Part shown: piece by piece, positions 7,479-16,166 of the stretch
Layout of the letters: each line of letters opens with the position of its first letter
How positions within the stretch are numbered: the first letter of the stretch is position 1
Source: Acetatifactor sp.
GTDB taxonomy: Bacteria > Bacillota > Clostridia > Lachnospirales > Lachnospiraceae
DNA length: 36,566 nt
Assembly: GCA_024693365.1 (NCBI GenBank)
Contig: JAILLF010000002.1
Location: 1 to 36,566, forward strand
Direction of reading: 5' to 3'
The notes under the pieces: generated by a model
Databases searched by the model: none
What the model saw: only the letters and a program-made list of their open reading frames with translations
What the model was told of the DNA's origin: nothing
Translations under genes and position numbers: made by a program

Positions 7479-8777
7479 TTATTTGCCGGAAATGATGATG
7501 CCGTCGAGGGCAACGTAGGGAACGACGCTGGTGCCGTCGAGCAGAACCTCCTTGGAGATCCCGCGAACGTTTTTGATCGCGTCGCCGAGATTTCCGTTGA
7601 CCATGGTCTCGGAAACGGCGCATTTGATCTTTCCGTTTTCAATCAGGAAGCTGTTCTTGGCTACGCCGGAGAATTCTCCGTTTGCGCCGGGCTGTCCTCC
7701 GGAAAAGCCTCCCATGACAAGTCCCCTGTCAACCGATGCGATCAGCTCTGCAAGACTCTTCTCCCCCGGCTCCACGACAAGATCAAAGCCCGTATTCTTT
7801 ACGTGCGGCCGTCCGGTTTTATTTGCCGCATACAGACCGAGCAGATGCGTCTTCAAAACGCCCTTGTCGATAATCGTTACTGCCTCCGAGCGGAACCCGT
7901 CCGACGTTGCCCTCTCACCCATGACAATTCTGTCGTCATAAGGATTGAGCGCAATGGTAAGCTTTTCGTCCGCAACCTTCTCTCCCACCTTATCAAGCCA
8001 CTGGCTGGTTCCGTCAATGATCACGCTGCTTCCCACGTAATTCGAAATGATCATGCTGATAAACTGCGATGCGCAACCAGGCGTCAGAATGATGGTTCCT
8101 TCAAACTTTCCTTCCACGCTCTCCGTGTCAATGCTGTTTTGGACGTCGATCATGTGCTGGCGAACGTCCGCCAGTTCCATAAACGGAGTGCTTAAATCCT
8201 TCGTCACAAATCCCGTGCCGTCAATGCCCGTGGTCTTCTCCCCTTCTCCGGCGCAGATTTCAACCATAAAGCTATATTGCCCGCCAAAGCCTTCAAATTC
8301 CGTGCCGTTCGTGTTGCGGGAGATCCAGTTCCATCTGTCATAGGATGCGATGGCTGTCATGATCTTCACCTTCGGAAATTCCTTTGCCGCCGTGGCAAGA
8401 AACTCCTTGACCCTCTCTAAATACAGATCCAAGTCAGGCTCCCAAATGCCCTGACGGAAGACGTCCTTCCCCTGATCCGGTCCAAAGTCATGACAGGGAT
8501 CCTCTGCTGCGGATTCTGCTGCCGCAATGCCGTCGCTGACTAATTTCTCCAATCCTTCCTCACTCAGGTCATTTCCGTTTACTGCACCAACCTTCGTACC
8601 GAGATAGACGGACAGGGAACCGTTGTTATTGAACACGGTGCGCATCAGCTTAAAGCCGCCGTCTTTCACATTCATCTCCCGCTTCTCGGATTCCGAAAGG
8701 GTGTAAGTATATTTTTCCAATTTTCTGTCTTGTAGGATCGCGTCAAAGCGATCTGCAATTTGTCTCAATTCACTCAT
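7479..8777 (-). CDS. pmbA: TldE/PmbA family protein, metal-site-lacking partner of TldD, 432 aa
   Basis: The length and the order of conserved segments match PmbA/TldE. They include a MNVKDGG-type N-terminal region, the core TGIDGTGFVTKDLSTPF, the block VEGKFEGTIILTPGCASQF near the middle and the C-terminal GGFSGGQPGANGEFSGVAKNSF. As expected for TldE, the HExxxH zinc motif is absent; the protein acts as a heterodimer with TldD in processing modified peptides or degrading unfolded ones. GGAGAG precedes ATG 8777. It lies 29 bp downstream of tldD on the same strand, so the two are one operon. No substrate peptide gene is visible nearby. Confidence 0.92.
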   Translation of the reverse strand: MSELRQIADRFDAILQDRKLEKYTYTLSESEKREMNVKDGGFKLMRTVFNNNGSLSVYLGTKVGAVNGNDLSEEGLEKLVSDGIAAAESAAEDPCHDFGPDQGKDVFRQGIWEPDLDLYLERVKEFLATAAKEFPKVKIMTAIASYDRWNWISRNTNGTEFEGFGGQYSFMVEICAGEGEKTTGIDGTGFVTKDLSTPFMELADVRQHMIDVQNSIDTESVEGKFEGTIILTPGCASQFISMIISNYVGSSVIIDGTSQWLDKVGEKVADEKLTIALNPYDDRIVMGERATSDGFRSEAVTIIDKGVLKTHLLGLYAANKTGRPHVKNTGFDLVVEPGEKSLAELIASVDRGLVMGGFSGGQPGANGEFSGVAKNSFLIENGKIKCAVSETMVNGNLGDAIKNVRGISKEVLLDGTSVVPYVALDGIIISGK

Positions 8778-8806
8778 ATCATCTCTCCGTTTCCAGATTT
8801 TTTAAC

Positions 8807-10192
8807 TTATCTGCCGCCGATCATGATCTTGCAGCGCATGTGAGGTCCTCCCATGCCAACTGCCATGGGCTGCTTCTTTCCGCAGAAACCGCTGCTCGAC
8901 CATTCCACCTTGTCTGAAACCATGTCGACCGTCTTTAACATCTCAAAGGCGACGCCGGATACGGTCGTGTCAAGCAGTGCCTTTCCAAGCTTACCGTTCT
9001 TGATCTCATAACCGCAGGTTACGCCGAACATAAACTCTCCGGTAAGATCTGCCTGACCATTTCCGGAATCAATCAGATAATAACCATCCTCCACGGAAGC
9101 GATCAGCTCTTCCACCGTGTTCTTTCCTGGCAGGATACAGGTGTTGCGCATCCTGATCAAAGGCTCATCGCTAAACTGCCAGCCTCTCGCATTTCCCAAA
9201 GGCGCCATACCATACTGCTGCGCGCTCTCCCTGTCATTCATGTAACCGACCAAAATGCCGTTCTTGATCAGAACCGCATCCTCCGCCTTGGTACCCTCGT
9301 CATCCAGATAAACGGGAAGCGGCGCAAGTCCTCCGTCATACGTATGGGCGAAATCCACCATGGTAACAAGATCGGATGCCACTCTCTTATTCAGATTCGG
9401 GCCGGCAACGCTTCCGCCTCGCACAAGATCTGCTTCCACGGTATGACCAACCGCCTCGTGGGCGAGCATTCCGCCCATCATGCCGCCAAGCACAACCGTC
9501 TTGTAACCAGCCTGCGCATACGTGCCCTCTTTCTTGTCCATGAGTTTTTGATAAAGATCATCAATTCCGGGATATAGTTTCTCGGGATTTGCAAAGTGAT
9601 CGAAGAAGCTCCCGTATCCTCCAAAGGCCTTAAACAGTTCCACGGGCGCGCCGTCCTTTGATTCCGCGCTCATCATCACGTACACGTAACATCTCGGTGA
9701 CACGATATGACCGCTGCAGGCATCCGATGAATAGATGATCTTGTCCAGGGAATCCTCGGAATACACGATCGTTCTGCTGGCCAGATCCGGATACTTCGAC
9801 TCCACGTACTTGTCAACTGTCTGACACAGTTCAATAATGAGCTTCTGCTCCACGTCCACGATCTGTCCATTCAGAGGGATCATCTCCATCCCATAGGATT
9901 TCGGCAGATCAATCTTCTTCGTAGCATGCTTTGCGAGGAATTTTGCATTTTCCGTCGCTGCCTTCAATACCTTTTCCGCCGCCTCCGTCGTGTACTCCGC
10001 GATGGACGCAAAACCATAAGTGCCGCGATCATGCACCCTGGCGCTGATTCCCCTTCCCTCACTTCTTGAATTCTGTACAAGGTTGCCCTTCAGGATTACA
10101 ACCCTGCGATTGCGGTTCTCCTGACCGCGAAGAACCGTCTGTACCCCATCCGCAAACAGTTCTTTCTTTGCCCCAATCACGTCCTGTAACAT
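8807..10192 (-). CDS. tldD: TldD family zinc metalloprotease, 461 aa
   Basis: The zinc-binding motif MLAHEAVGHTVEAD contains HExxxH (His245, Glu246, His250), and the normal TldD blocks flank it (QENRNRRVVILKG near residue 25 and CGYEIKNGKLGKALLDTTVSG near the C-terminus). TldD/TldE proteases cut flexible peptides through a channel formed by the heterodimer. GAGG precedes ATG 10192 and a sigma-A promoter lies at 10235-10263. The gene is first of a two-gene operon with pmbA. Confidence 0.95.
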   Translation of the reverse strand: MLQDVIGAKKELFADGVQTVLRGQENRNRRVVILKGNLVQNSRSEGRGISARVHDRGTYGFASIAEYTTEAAEKVLKAATENAKFLAKHATKKIDLPKSYGMEMIPLNGQIVDVEQKLIIELCQTVDKYVESKYPDLASRTIVYSEDSLDKIIYSSDACSGHIVSPRCYVYVMMSAESKDGAPVELFKAFGGYGSFFDHFANPEKLYPGIDDLYQKLMDKKEGTYAQAGYKTVVLGGMMGGMLAHEAVGHTVEADLVRGGSVAGPNLNKRVASDLVTMVDFAHTYDGGLAPLPVYLDDEGTKAEDAVLIKNGILVGYMNDRESAQQYGMAPLGNARGWQFSDEPLIRMRNTCILPGKNTVEELIASVEDGYYLIDSGNGQADLTGEFMFGVTCGYEIKNGKLGKALLDTTVSGVAFEMLKTVDMVSDKVEWSSSGFCGKKQPMAVGMGGPHMRCKIMIGGR

Positions 10193-10234
10193 AGTTTCCC
10201 TCGCTTTCTTTCCTTAAATGTCGAAACTATATAT

Positions 10235-10263
10235 ACTATACCGCGCGAGGTATGCATTTTCAA
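10235..10263 (-). promoter_or_regulatory. Promoter of the tldD-pmbA operon
   Basis: TTGAAA (10258-10263, minus strand) and TATAGT (10235-10240) are exactly 17 bp apart, 43 bp before the tldD start codon. Confidence 0.8.
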
Positions 10264-10300
10264 CTCGGCTGCACCTTAATTTTTTCTAAACTTTTTTTAT

Positions 10301-11176
10301 CTATTCAAAATTTATTTCAGAAACCGTATTTAACCAGCAGGAGGAAATATAGTCCTCTTTCTCCAAAATCCCCATCATCTCCCGCAGCTTAGTTTCCTCC
10401 AAATCCCTTGTAAATTCGATCTGATAGTCCTGGGTGATTTCTATGTAACCAACGACCTCAAAACCATATTCCTCTCCGAGCTTTTCGATCTTGTCCTTGG
10501 TGCAATCCAGTTCAGCGGAAATGAGAATCTGATTCTTTACGTACTTTGTTCCGTCAGAAGAAGTAACTATGTCATCATCCGCCGGATCCTTTACGTAAAT
10601 TTCTCCCAAATCTTCATCTAAAAGCTCCTTCGAGGATACTTGGTCATCCCCTGATGCGAAGCCTGTTTCCTCATCCTTATCCTCCAAATTGCCCAAGAAA
10701 GGAAATTCGCTTCCGCCCGGTGTCTTGACAATGATACGCTTATCCGAATCTGCGGGCTTAGAGATCATCAGCGTAAGCCTTGGATAGGTAAAGGCCTGCG
10801 TCACCATGGCGTCTGGTCTTGGCGACGTTTCCTTTACCGTCACCACCAGGTTCCCGTCTGCATCCAATTCCAGATTGGAAACAGAAATGTCATATCCGCC
10901 GGTACTATGCTCGCCGCTGCAGATCACGTAAGCAAAATAACTGTTTTCATTGTAAGTAAGCACGTAGTATCCCCGGTTTCTGTAGTTTCCGTCGTATTCC
11001 CTGGCATCGCTGAACAAGTATGCAAATTCACCAACCGTTCCCTCGTTAGGAAGGGGCTCCGTCGGTTCCTCTGCCTTTGGTCCCTTCGTCTCCGGCTCTT
11101 CTGCCTTCGGTGATCCGCATCCCGCAAGGCACAAGACCATGATCGCCGCCAGAATTATGCGTAATTTTGTCTTCAT
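10301..11176 (-). CDS. Putative lipoprotein of unknown function, 291 aa
   Basis: The signal peptide MKTKLRIILAAIMVLCLAGC carries the lipobox LAGC with Cys20. A charged low-complexity linker with a repeated PKAEEP unit (about 23-45) follows, then a mixed alpha/beta region. The C-terminal third (from about residue 210, KYVKNQILISAELDCTKDKIEKL) looks like a small alpha/beta domain resembling the propeptide-like segments seen near subtilases, but no protease is adjacent. GAAGG lies upstream of the start. I recognise no family for the whole protein. It is transcribed divergently from the methyltransferase at 11323. Confidence 0.85.
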   Translation of the reverse strand: MKTKLRIILAAIMVLCLAGCGSPKAEEPETKGPKAEEPTEPLPNEGTVGEFAYLFSDAREYDGNYRNRGYYVLTYNENSYFAYVICSGEHSTGGYDISVSNLELDADGNLVVTVKETSPRPDAMVTQAFTYPRLTLMISKPADSDKRIIVKTPGGSEFPFLGNLEDKDEETGFASGDDQVSSKELLDEDLGEIYVKDPADDDIVTSSDGTKYVKNQILISAELDCTKDKIEKLGEEYGFEVVGYIEITQDYQIEFTRDLEETKLREMMGILEKEDYISSCWLNTVSEINFE

Positions 11177-11259
11177 CTTCCCAGACCTTCTTTTCCTTAT
11201 AAACGAAAAAGAATCATTTAGGTTTTAAAAAAAGAAAATATGTCCCAACTTTTTGCCAG

Positions 11260-11288
11260 TTGGATTCTGCTCCCGTTTACGTTATAAT
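11260..11288 (+). promoter_or_regulatory. Promoter of the spermidine-synthase-like gene
   Basis: TTGGAT (11260-11265) and a perfect TATAAT (11283-11288) have a 17-bp spacer. The predicted transcription start falls inside the palindrome at 11292-11309. Confidence 0.8.
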
Positions 11289-11291
11289 GTT

Positions 11292-11309
11292 CAATCATAC
11301 GTATGATTG
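11292..11309. promoter_or_regulatory. 18-bp perfect palindrome, probable operator
   Basis: CAATCATACGTATGATTG is fully self-complementary and begins three bases after the -10 box, covering the expected transcription start. This placement is typical of a repressor site. The regulator is unknown. Confidence 0.7.
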
Positions 11310-11322
11310 GAGAGAGTCGATC

Positions 11323-12126
11323 ATGTCCGTGAAAAAAATGCTCAAAAACATCATCATTAAATTCCAAAAGATAACAAAACTGGAAACGTTTCAGGATGAG
11401 GAAGACGAGTCCCTGCATTTTCAGATCATAGAAATAAAGAATCCCCTTCTTCCCTGGAGAGACAGCAGAATGATCACGTTTGTACGGGACAACCATCCTT
11501 ATGTTTATTCCAGCGTTTATTTGAGCAAATTGCGCAAATTACAGCCCATCTGCCCTTATGCCCAAACAGCATTTGACAGTTTCTCTAAAAAGCGCGGCCA
11601 CGTGGAAAGTGCCCTCGTCCTTGGCTGTGCCGGTTGCTCCATCCCCAGATATTTTGCACTTCGCCATAAGAATGCCAAGATCACCGGAATTGAATACTCC
11701 GGGCTCATGATCCGGATTGCCCAAAAGTACTTTATATCCGACCCGCTCTTTCATAATTTTGACCTGATCCGCGACGATGCCTTTGCTTACGTACGCAAAG
11801 AAGATAAATCCTATCAGGCCATCTTTGTTGACGTTTTTGTTGCCGAGCAGATCCATCCCCAGGTCTTTTCGGAAGAATTCCTTACGGACCTGTTCCGGAT
11901 CTCTGCCGAGGAGTCCATTATCGTATTCAATTTCCTAAACGTGAGCCAGGAAAAGACGAGCGAATTCATCCGAACGCTTCCCAAGCCCTTTCCTGCCGCT
12001 TACGCGTATGGTAAAAACGGGCGCATCTTTGTTGCGCTGATCAAAACGAAGGATCCTTCCTCCCTCGCAGGCTTTGAAAAACACCTTACTAAGAAACTGG
12101 AAATCTATGATAAATATTTTTCTTAG
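11323..12126 (+). CDS. Spermidine-synthase-like (Rossmann fold) methyltransferase-family protein, 267 aa
   Basis: The glycine-rich SAM-type loop ALVLGCAGCSIPRYF lies near residue 104, followed by KITGIEYSGLMIRIAQKYF with an acidic residue for ribose binding. Then come DDAFAYVRKEDKSYQAIFVDVF, matching the spermidine synthase DA(Y/F) and D(V/L)(F/Y) blocks. No polyamine gene is nearby, so it may be an aminopropyltransferase-fold protein with another role. The start ATG 11323 is preceded by GGAGAGAG six bases away; an upstream in-frame ATG would lie before the promoter -10. It ends only five bases from the convergent GH2 gene, with no terminator hairpin visible. Confidence 0.8.
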   Translation: MSVKKMLKNIIIKFQKITKLETFQDEEDESLHFQIIEIKNPLLPWRDSRMITFVRDNHPYVYSSVYLSKLRKLQPICPYAQTAFDSFSKKRGHVESALVLGCAGCSIPRYFALRHKNAKITGIEYSGLMIRIAQKYFISDPLFHNFDLIRDDAFAYVRKEDKSYQAIFVDVFVAEQIHPQVFSEEFLTDLFRISAEESIIVFNFLNVSQEKTSEFIRTLPKPFPAAYAYGKNGRIFVALIKTKDPSSLAGFEKHLTKKLEIYDKYFS

Positions 12127-12131
12127 CAGCG

Positions 12132-13895
12132 TTATTTTCGCACGGCCTCTTGCAGTGCCTCTGCGATGCCGTCCATCTCTTTCTTTTGCAGCTTACAAAC
12201 CCTGCGGTCATAGGTCAGAATGCCATTCGTCTCATCCTCCACATCGGAAACCTGCGTGTAGACGGATGCGCAAAGCCCCTGCTCCGCCAAGGGAACCAGT
12301 TCCTTAAGGTACACGTCCCGAAGCGCCGCTGCAAAGGTCTTTCTGTCCTTAAATATTTTATATCCATAGGTTTTTTGCAGGTTGTGGCTGTGCTTTGGCT
12401 CCTTATATACGTATCCGCCAAACTCCGACAGCACCTGCACAAGCTCCCTTTGCTTTCCCAGATGGAGCTTTTGGAAATATACGTGCAGACTGTCCACGTC
12501 ACTCTTTTTCTGATGAAACCATCCGCTTGTCGAATCGACAAAACGATCTCCGTCCAATGCCTTTAGGGCGTCATACGCCTTGTCCGCCTCAAACTGCCCC
12601 CAGCCCTCGTTAAAGATGGTCCAGTAACAAATGCAGGGGTGATTGGAAAGCTGGGAAACCGTCTGCCTCATGCCCTCCAAAAAGGCGGCCCTGGCCTCCG
12701 GATCCGGGTGCTTTTTATGATCATTTTCACTGCAAAAGCCAAACGTCGGAAAAATGGTATCGCGGAAATACCGGTACTTCCCGTTATTTACCATGTCCTG
12801 GAACACGATCATGCCCAGGCGGTCACAGTCATAATAAAACTGCTCCGGCTCAATCTTGATATGCTTCCGGAGCATGTTAAAGCCAAGCTCCTTCATTGCC
12901 AGCACGTCCTTCTCATAAAGCTCCGGCGCAGCCGGCGTATAGATCCCGTCACTAAAATATCCCTGATCCAAAAGCCCGTGGAAGAAATAGGGCTCCCCGT
13001 TTAGGCAAAGCCTTGGCTTGCCGTTTCTTTGCTCTATGCTAAGGCTCCGCAGGGCAAAATAGGACGTCACGCAGTCCTCACCGCTTGTCACGGTAAATTC
13101 ATACAGATTTGGCGTCTCCGGCGTCCAAAGTCTGGGACGTTCCGGTTCAATGCGCACTCTTCCCCCTTGCAGTTCATACCGCTTGCCCTCGCAGGTTACG
13201 AATCCCTCCGCTGCCCCGCGAACCACCTGAATCTCCGCGCCAGTTGCATCTGCGCGGATGATCAGCCTTTGAACGTACTTCTCTGGCACGGGCTCTAGCC
13301 AAACAGTCTGCCAGATGCCGCTGACGGGCGTATACCACATGCCGCCGCGCTTTATCCTTTGTTTCCCGTAGGGAAGCTTTTCCGAAAGGTCATTCCAGGC
13401 CCGCACCGTCAAATGGTGCGTATGCAATGCATCACCTTGACCTCTTGCGTTTTCCGGCGCGTCCTCATTTGTGCGTTCCCGCACGTTCTCTTCCGTCTTC
13501 CGGATCACTTCGCTTATATCTGCGCTAAAGGAAAGATAGCCGTTTTCGTGCTCGCAGACCTTTTCACCGTCGACAAACACCTCACAGCGGCTGCTGACTG
13601 CGCCAAAATGAAGCAAAACCCGCATTCCCGCCCAGTCCTTTGGGATGACAAACGTCCTCTCATAACAGAGCGCCTCCCCATAGCGGACCGGCCCGTCAAA
13701 GCACGACAGAAGGCTCTCCGGACAGAAGGGCACCTGAATCGTCCCCTCCTGTCCGTCCTCCGTCCGAAGGCTCCAGTCCCCGTTCAGGCAAAGCCACTTT
13801 TCCCGCTTCATCTGGGGACGTGGATAACGCTCCCAGGGTATCCCTGACAGCGTCTCGCCCTCCGTCGTATATAGTTTTTGAAAGCTCTTTTGCAT
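12132..13895 (-). CDS. Glycoside hydrolase family 2 (beta-galactosidase/glucuronidase-like), 587 aa
   Basis: The GH2 order is visible: a jelly-roll sugar-binding domain (about 25-200, with RGGMWYTPVSGIWQTVWLEP near residue 183), an immunoglobulin-like domain (200-290) and a TIM barrel. Catalytic residues are Glu430 in WTIFNEGWG (acid/base) and Glu491 in VLSEFGGY (nucleophile). There is no signal peptide, so it is cytosolic and acts on imported oligosaccharides. The start ATG 13895 has GGGAGG upstream. A hydrophilic insertion (133-161) is unusual. No sugar transporter or regulator is adjacent, so the substrate cannot be named. Confidence 0.9.
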   Translation of the reverse strand: MQKSFQKLYTTEGETLSGIPWERYPRPQMKREKWLCLNGDWSLRTEDGQEGTIQVPFCPESLLSCFDGPVRYGEALCYERTFVIPKDWAGMRVLLHFGAVSSRCEVFVDGEKVCEHENGYLSFSADISEVIRKTEENVRERTNEDAPENARGQGDALHTHHLTVRAWNDLSEKLPYGKQRIKRGGMWYTPVSGIWQTVWLEPVPEKYVQRLIIRADATGAEIQVVRGAAEGFVTCEGKRYELQGGRVRIEPERPRLWTPETPNLYEFTVTSGEDCVTSYFALRSLSIEQRNGKPRLCLNGEPYFFHGLLDQGYFSDGIYTPAAPELYEKDVLAMKELGFNMLRKHIKIEPEQFYYDCDRLGMIVFQDMVNNGKYRYFRDTIFPTFGFCSENDHKKHPDPEARAAFLEGMRQTVSQLSNHPCICYWTIFNEGWGQFEADKAYDALKALDGDRFVDSTSGWFHQKKSDVDSLHVYFQKLHLGKQRELVQVLSEFGGYVYKEPKHSHNLQKTYGYKIFKDRKTFAAALRDVYLKELVPLAEQGLCASVYTQVSDVEDETNGILTYDRRVCKLQKKEMDGIAEALQEAVRK

Positions 13896-13947
13896 GTGCA
13901 CGTTCCTCCCGGGTAAATTCCCCTTCCACGTACGGCACGGAAGGTAC

Positions 13948-13972
13948 GAGCCATGACCTTCGCGCATGGCTC
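13948..13972. other. Hairpin between the MutS2-like and GH2 genes
   Basis: GAGCCATG (13948-13955) and CATGGCTC (13965-13972) form an 8-bp stem, flanked by AAGG/CCTT. No T run follows on the minus strand, so it may be an mRNA processing or regulatory hairpin rather than a terminator. Confidence 0.5.
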
Positions 13973-13991
13973 TGATCCTTCTTACATTGTA

Positions 13992-16004
13992 CTATGAATC
14001 CTTCTCGCGTACAATGATTTCATCGGTGTACTTGCGCTCCATGTCATGCCTCGCCTTCCGGTTTTCCACGGTATCGAAGATGATGGAGAAGTCGTAATCC
14101 TCAGGGTAAAGCTCCTGCGCCTTTACGTGAAGCTTCACGCGCTTGTGATTGATCCAGATCTTGCGGTCTGCCACCTGCACGCGAAGAACGCCCTTGTCAT
14201 TTACGGGTTCGCACACAATGCCGATCTTCTTGTCCGGATAGACCATGACGCTGTCCCCGATCTGGAATTTCGCGCCGAGGGTCTTGTCCACGTGAGACTT
14301 TTTCTCCTTCGCAATCTTTTCTCCGGAAACCTTCCGTATGCTCTCCTTATTGTGGAATTGATAATCTCTTGCCGCTTCCTCACCGTAAGCAGCCCTGGCG
14401 GCAACCTGTAGCATGTGCTCCGGCATCCCCAGACGGTCTGCGACATAGAATGCACAGCTCTCACCCGCCTCGCCGATCACCATCCGGTACGTCGGCAGCA
14501 GCGTCTCTCTGTCAAAGGTCATTCTCGCATTGACAATGCCCTCCGTTCTCGCGGCATATTCCTTGATCTCCGGGTAATGCGTCGTCACCAGAAAATTCGC
14601 GCCACTCTTTTTCAGCTCCTCCAAAATGGCCACCGCAATGCCCATGCCCTCCGCAGGATCCGTTCCTGAACCGAGCTCGTCCATTATGACAAGGCTGTCA
14701 GAATTCACCTGCTTTAGGATTTCCAGCACGTTCTTAATATGAGCGGAGAAGGTGGAGAGATTCTCTGAAAGGTTCTGTCCGTCTCCAATGTCACAAAGGT
14801 AATTTGCATTCATGCACAGATCCGCCTCCTCACATGCCACGTGCAGGCCGCACTGGGCCATGTAGCTGTTTAGCATGACGGTCTTGATCGCCACGGTCTT
14901 GCCGCCCGTGTTTGGTCCCGTGATGACGATGCCGCGGATCTCCGTGTCATTTTGCCGCTCACCGTCTCTTTCGGCCTCTCTTACTCCATCGGCCTGCCTC
15001 TCACCTTCTCCTTCAGCCTCTCTTACTCCATCGGCCCGTTCCAAGACATGGCCTCCAAGCGAAAAATGGAGCGGGACGCTGACCGCCCTGTCCATGAGCG
15101 GATGTCTTGCGGCCTTTAGCGTCATGCGTCTTTCCAGGTTGATGACAGGCTCCGTGCAACAAAGATCGATGCTCAGCTTCCCCTTGGAAAAAATAAAATC
15201 AAGCTTTTCGATCATCTTCACGTTTAACGTCATAAAGGGGATGGCGTCGCTTACCATGGCGGTCAGCGTGTACAAGATCTTATAGACCTCGTCCTCTTCC
15301 TCGATGCGAAGGAGCTGCAGCTCTTCAAAGAGCTTTGCCACCCCCACAGGCTCGATGAAGAAGGTGCTGCCCGTGGAGGATCTGTCGATGACGCTCCCGG
15401 GGATCCGGAACTTGTATTCCTTCTTCACGGGCACGCAGACCCTGCCGTTCCGCATGGTGTAATACGTATCCGCCATGCATTCTTTATTACCGCGGATGAT
15501 CTGCTCCGCCTTTTGCTTCATCTCCTCTACGCATCTCTGGATTCTGGTCCGGACGTCCTGCAGCGTTCTCGATGCCCGGTCATCCACCGCCTCATTACGG
15601 ATCTGTCTGCAAATTTCTTCCCGGAGTTCCTTTTGCTCATCTAAGTTCTCGTCATAATAGGCCAGCGGATTGCCAAACTGCTTTCCGTGGGATAAATAGA
15701 GCTTTAATCTTTCCACCACCACCAGGACCTTCTCCACGCGCTCTAACTGATAGGGCGTAAGGCACTCTCCCCGCTCCGCAATTGTCATGATCTCCAAGAT
15801 CTCCGTCACGTTCTGAAGCGGCGGCGCGCCAAGCTTTTCAATCATCTCCCTCGCATTTGTCGTATCCCGGAGCTGCTTTCGAAGCTCTAATTCGTTTAAG
15901 ATCACGCCCGCTCCCGCAATCTTTTCCTTTGCATCCTGCGTGATCGCCAGTGCCGACCACAATTCCTTGATCTTGTCAAATTCTATCTGTTGTTCCGTAT
16001 TCAT
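13992..16004 (-). CDS. MutS2-like DNA-binding ATPase lacking the Smr nuclease domain, 670 aa
   Basis: The N-terminal helical core and lever (1-290), with RIPGSVIDRSSTGSTFFIEP (200-219), is characteristic of MutS2. The ATPase has Walker A GPNTGGKT (363-370) and Walker B LVIMDELGSGTDP (438-450). After residue 560 a KOW-like stretch (GAKFQIGDSVMVYPDKKIGI) is present, but the Smr domain that completes MutS2 (usual length near 780-790) is missing. It therefore probably binds branched DNA or stalled ribosomes without Smr cleavage. A charged insertion at residues 322-351 is made of a duplicated 14-residue unit. The start at ATG 16004 has only a weak AAGGA upstream. Confidence 0.88.
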   Translation of the reverse strand: MNTEQQIEFDKIKELWSALAITQDAKEKIAGAGVILNELELRKQLRDTTNAREMIEKLGAPPLQNVTEILEIMTIAERGECLTPYQLERVEKVLVVVERLKLYLSHGKQFGNPLAYYDENLDEQKELREEICRQIRNEAVDDRASRTLQDVRTRIQRCVEEMKQKAEQIIRGNKECMADTYYTMRNGRVCVPVKKEYKFRIPGSVIDRSSTGSTFFIEPVGVAKLFEELQLLRIEEEDEVYKILYTLTAMVSDAIPFMTLNVKMIEKLDFIFSKGKLSIDLCCTEPVINLERRMTLKAARHPLMDRAVSVPLHFSLGGHVLERADGVREAEGEGERQADGVREAERDGERQNDTEIRGIVITGPNTGGKTVAIKTVMLNSYMAQCGLHVACEEADLCMNANYLCDIGDGQNLSENLSTFSAHIKNVLEILKQVNSDSLVIMDELGSGTDPAEGMGIAVAILEELKKSGANFLVTTHYPEIKEYAARTEGIVNARMTFDRETLLPTYRMVIGEAGESCAFYVADRLGMPEHMLQVAARAAYGEEAARDYQFHNKESIRKVSGEKIAKEKKSHVDKTLGAKFQIGDSVMVYPDKKIGIVCEPVNDKGVLRVQVADRKIWINHKRVKLHVKAQELYPEDYDFSIIFDTVENRKARHDMERKYTDEIIVREKDS
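14958..15041. repeat. 42-bp tandem duplication inside the MutS2-like gene
   Basis: Two units, 14958-14999 and 15000-15041, each encode a 14-residue charged segment containing RADGVREAE or QADGVREAE. The period is a multiple of three, so the frame is kept. It lies in a surface loop just before the Walker A motif. Confidence 0.9.
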
Positions 16005-16075
16005 TTCTTTTTATTCCTTTTCTTTCTCTTCCGTTTTTCCTTTTTCGTCACTTTTTTACGGGTGGCATTTCCGTC

Positions 16076-16166
16076 TTTGCCTTTCCGCCCGTAGGCTCTT
16101 CTCGTTTTCTGCGGGCGGCTTTCCTTCTTTTGCCTTTCCGCCCGTAGGCTCTTCTCATTTTCTGCG
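16076..16166. repeat. 38-bp direct repeat with 53-bp period at the methyltransferase 3' end
   Basis: Copies at 16076-16113 and 16129-16166 differ at one base. The second copy contains the methyltransferase stop codon; in the first the same position reads CGA. CGGGCGG and CCGCCCG within the block can pair, so the intergenic stretch may also form an RNA hairpin. No gene is seen between 16005 and 16154. Confidence 0.85.

Noticed and set aside
13359..13847. Plus-strand open frame of 162 codons opposite the GH2 gene
   Set aside because: It has no ribosome binding site and lies wholly antisense to clearly coding GH2 sequence.
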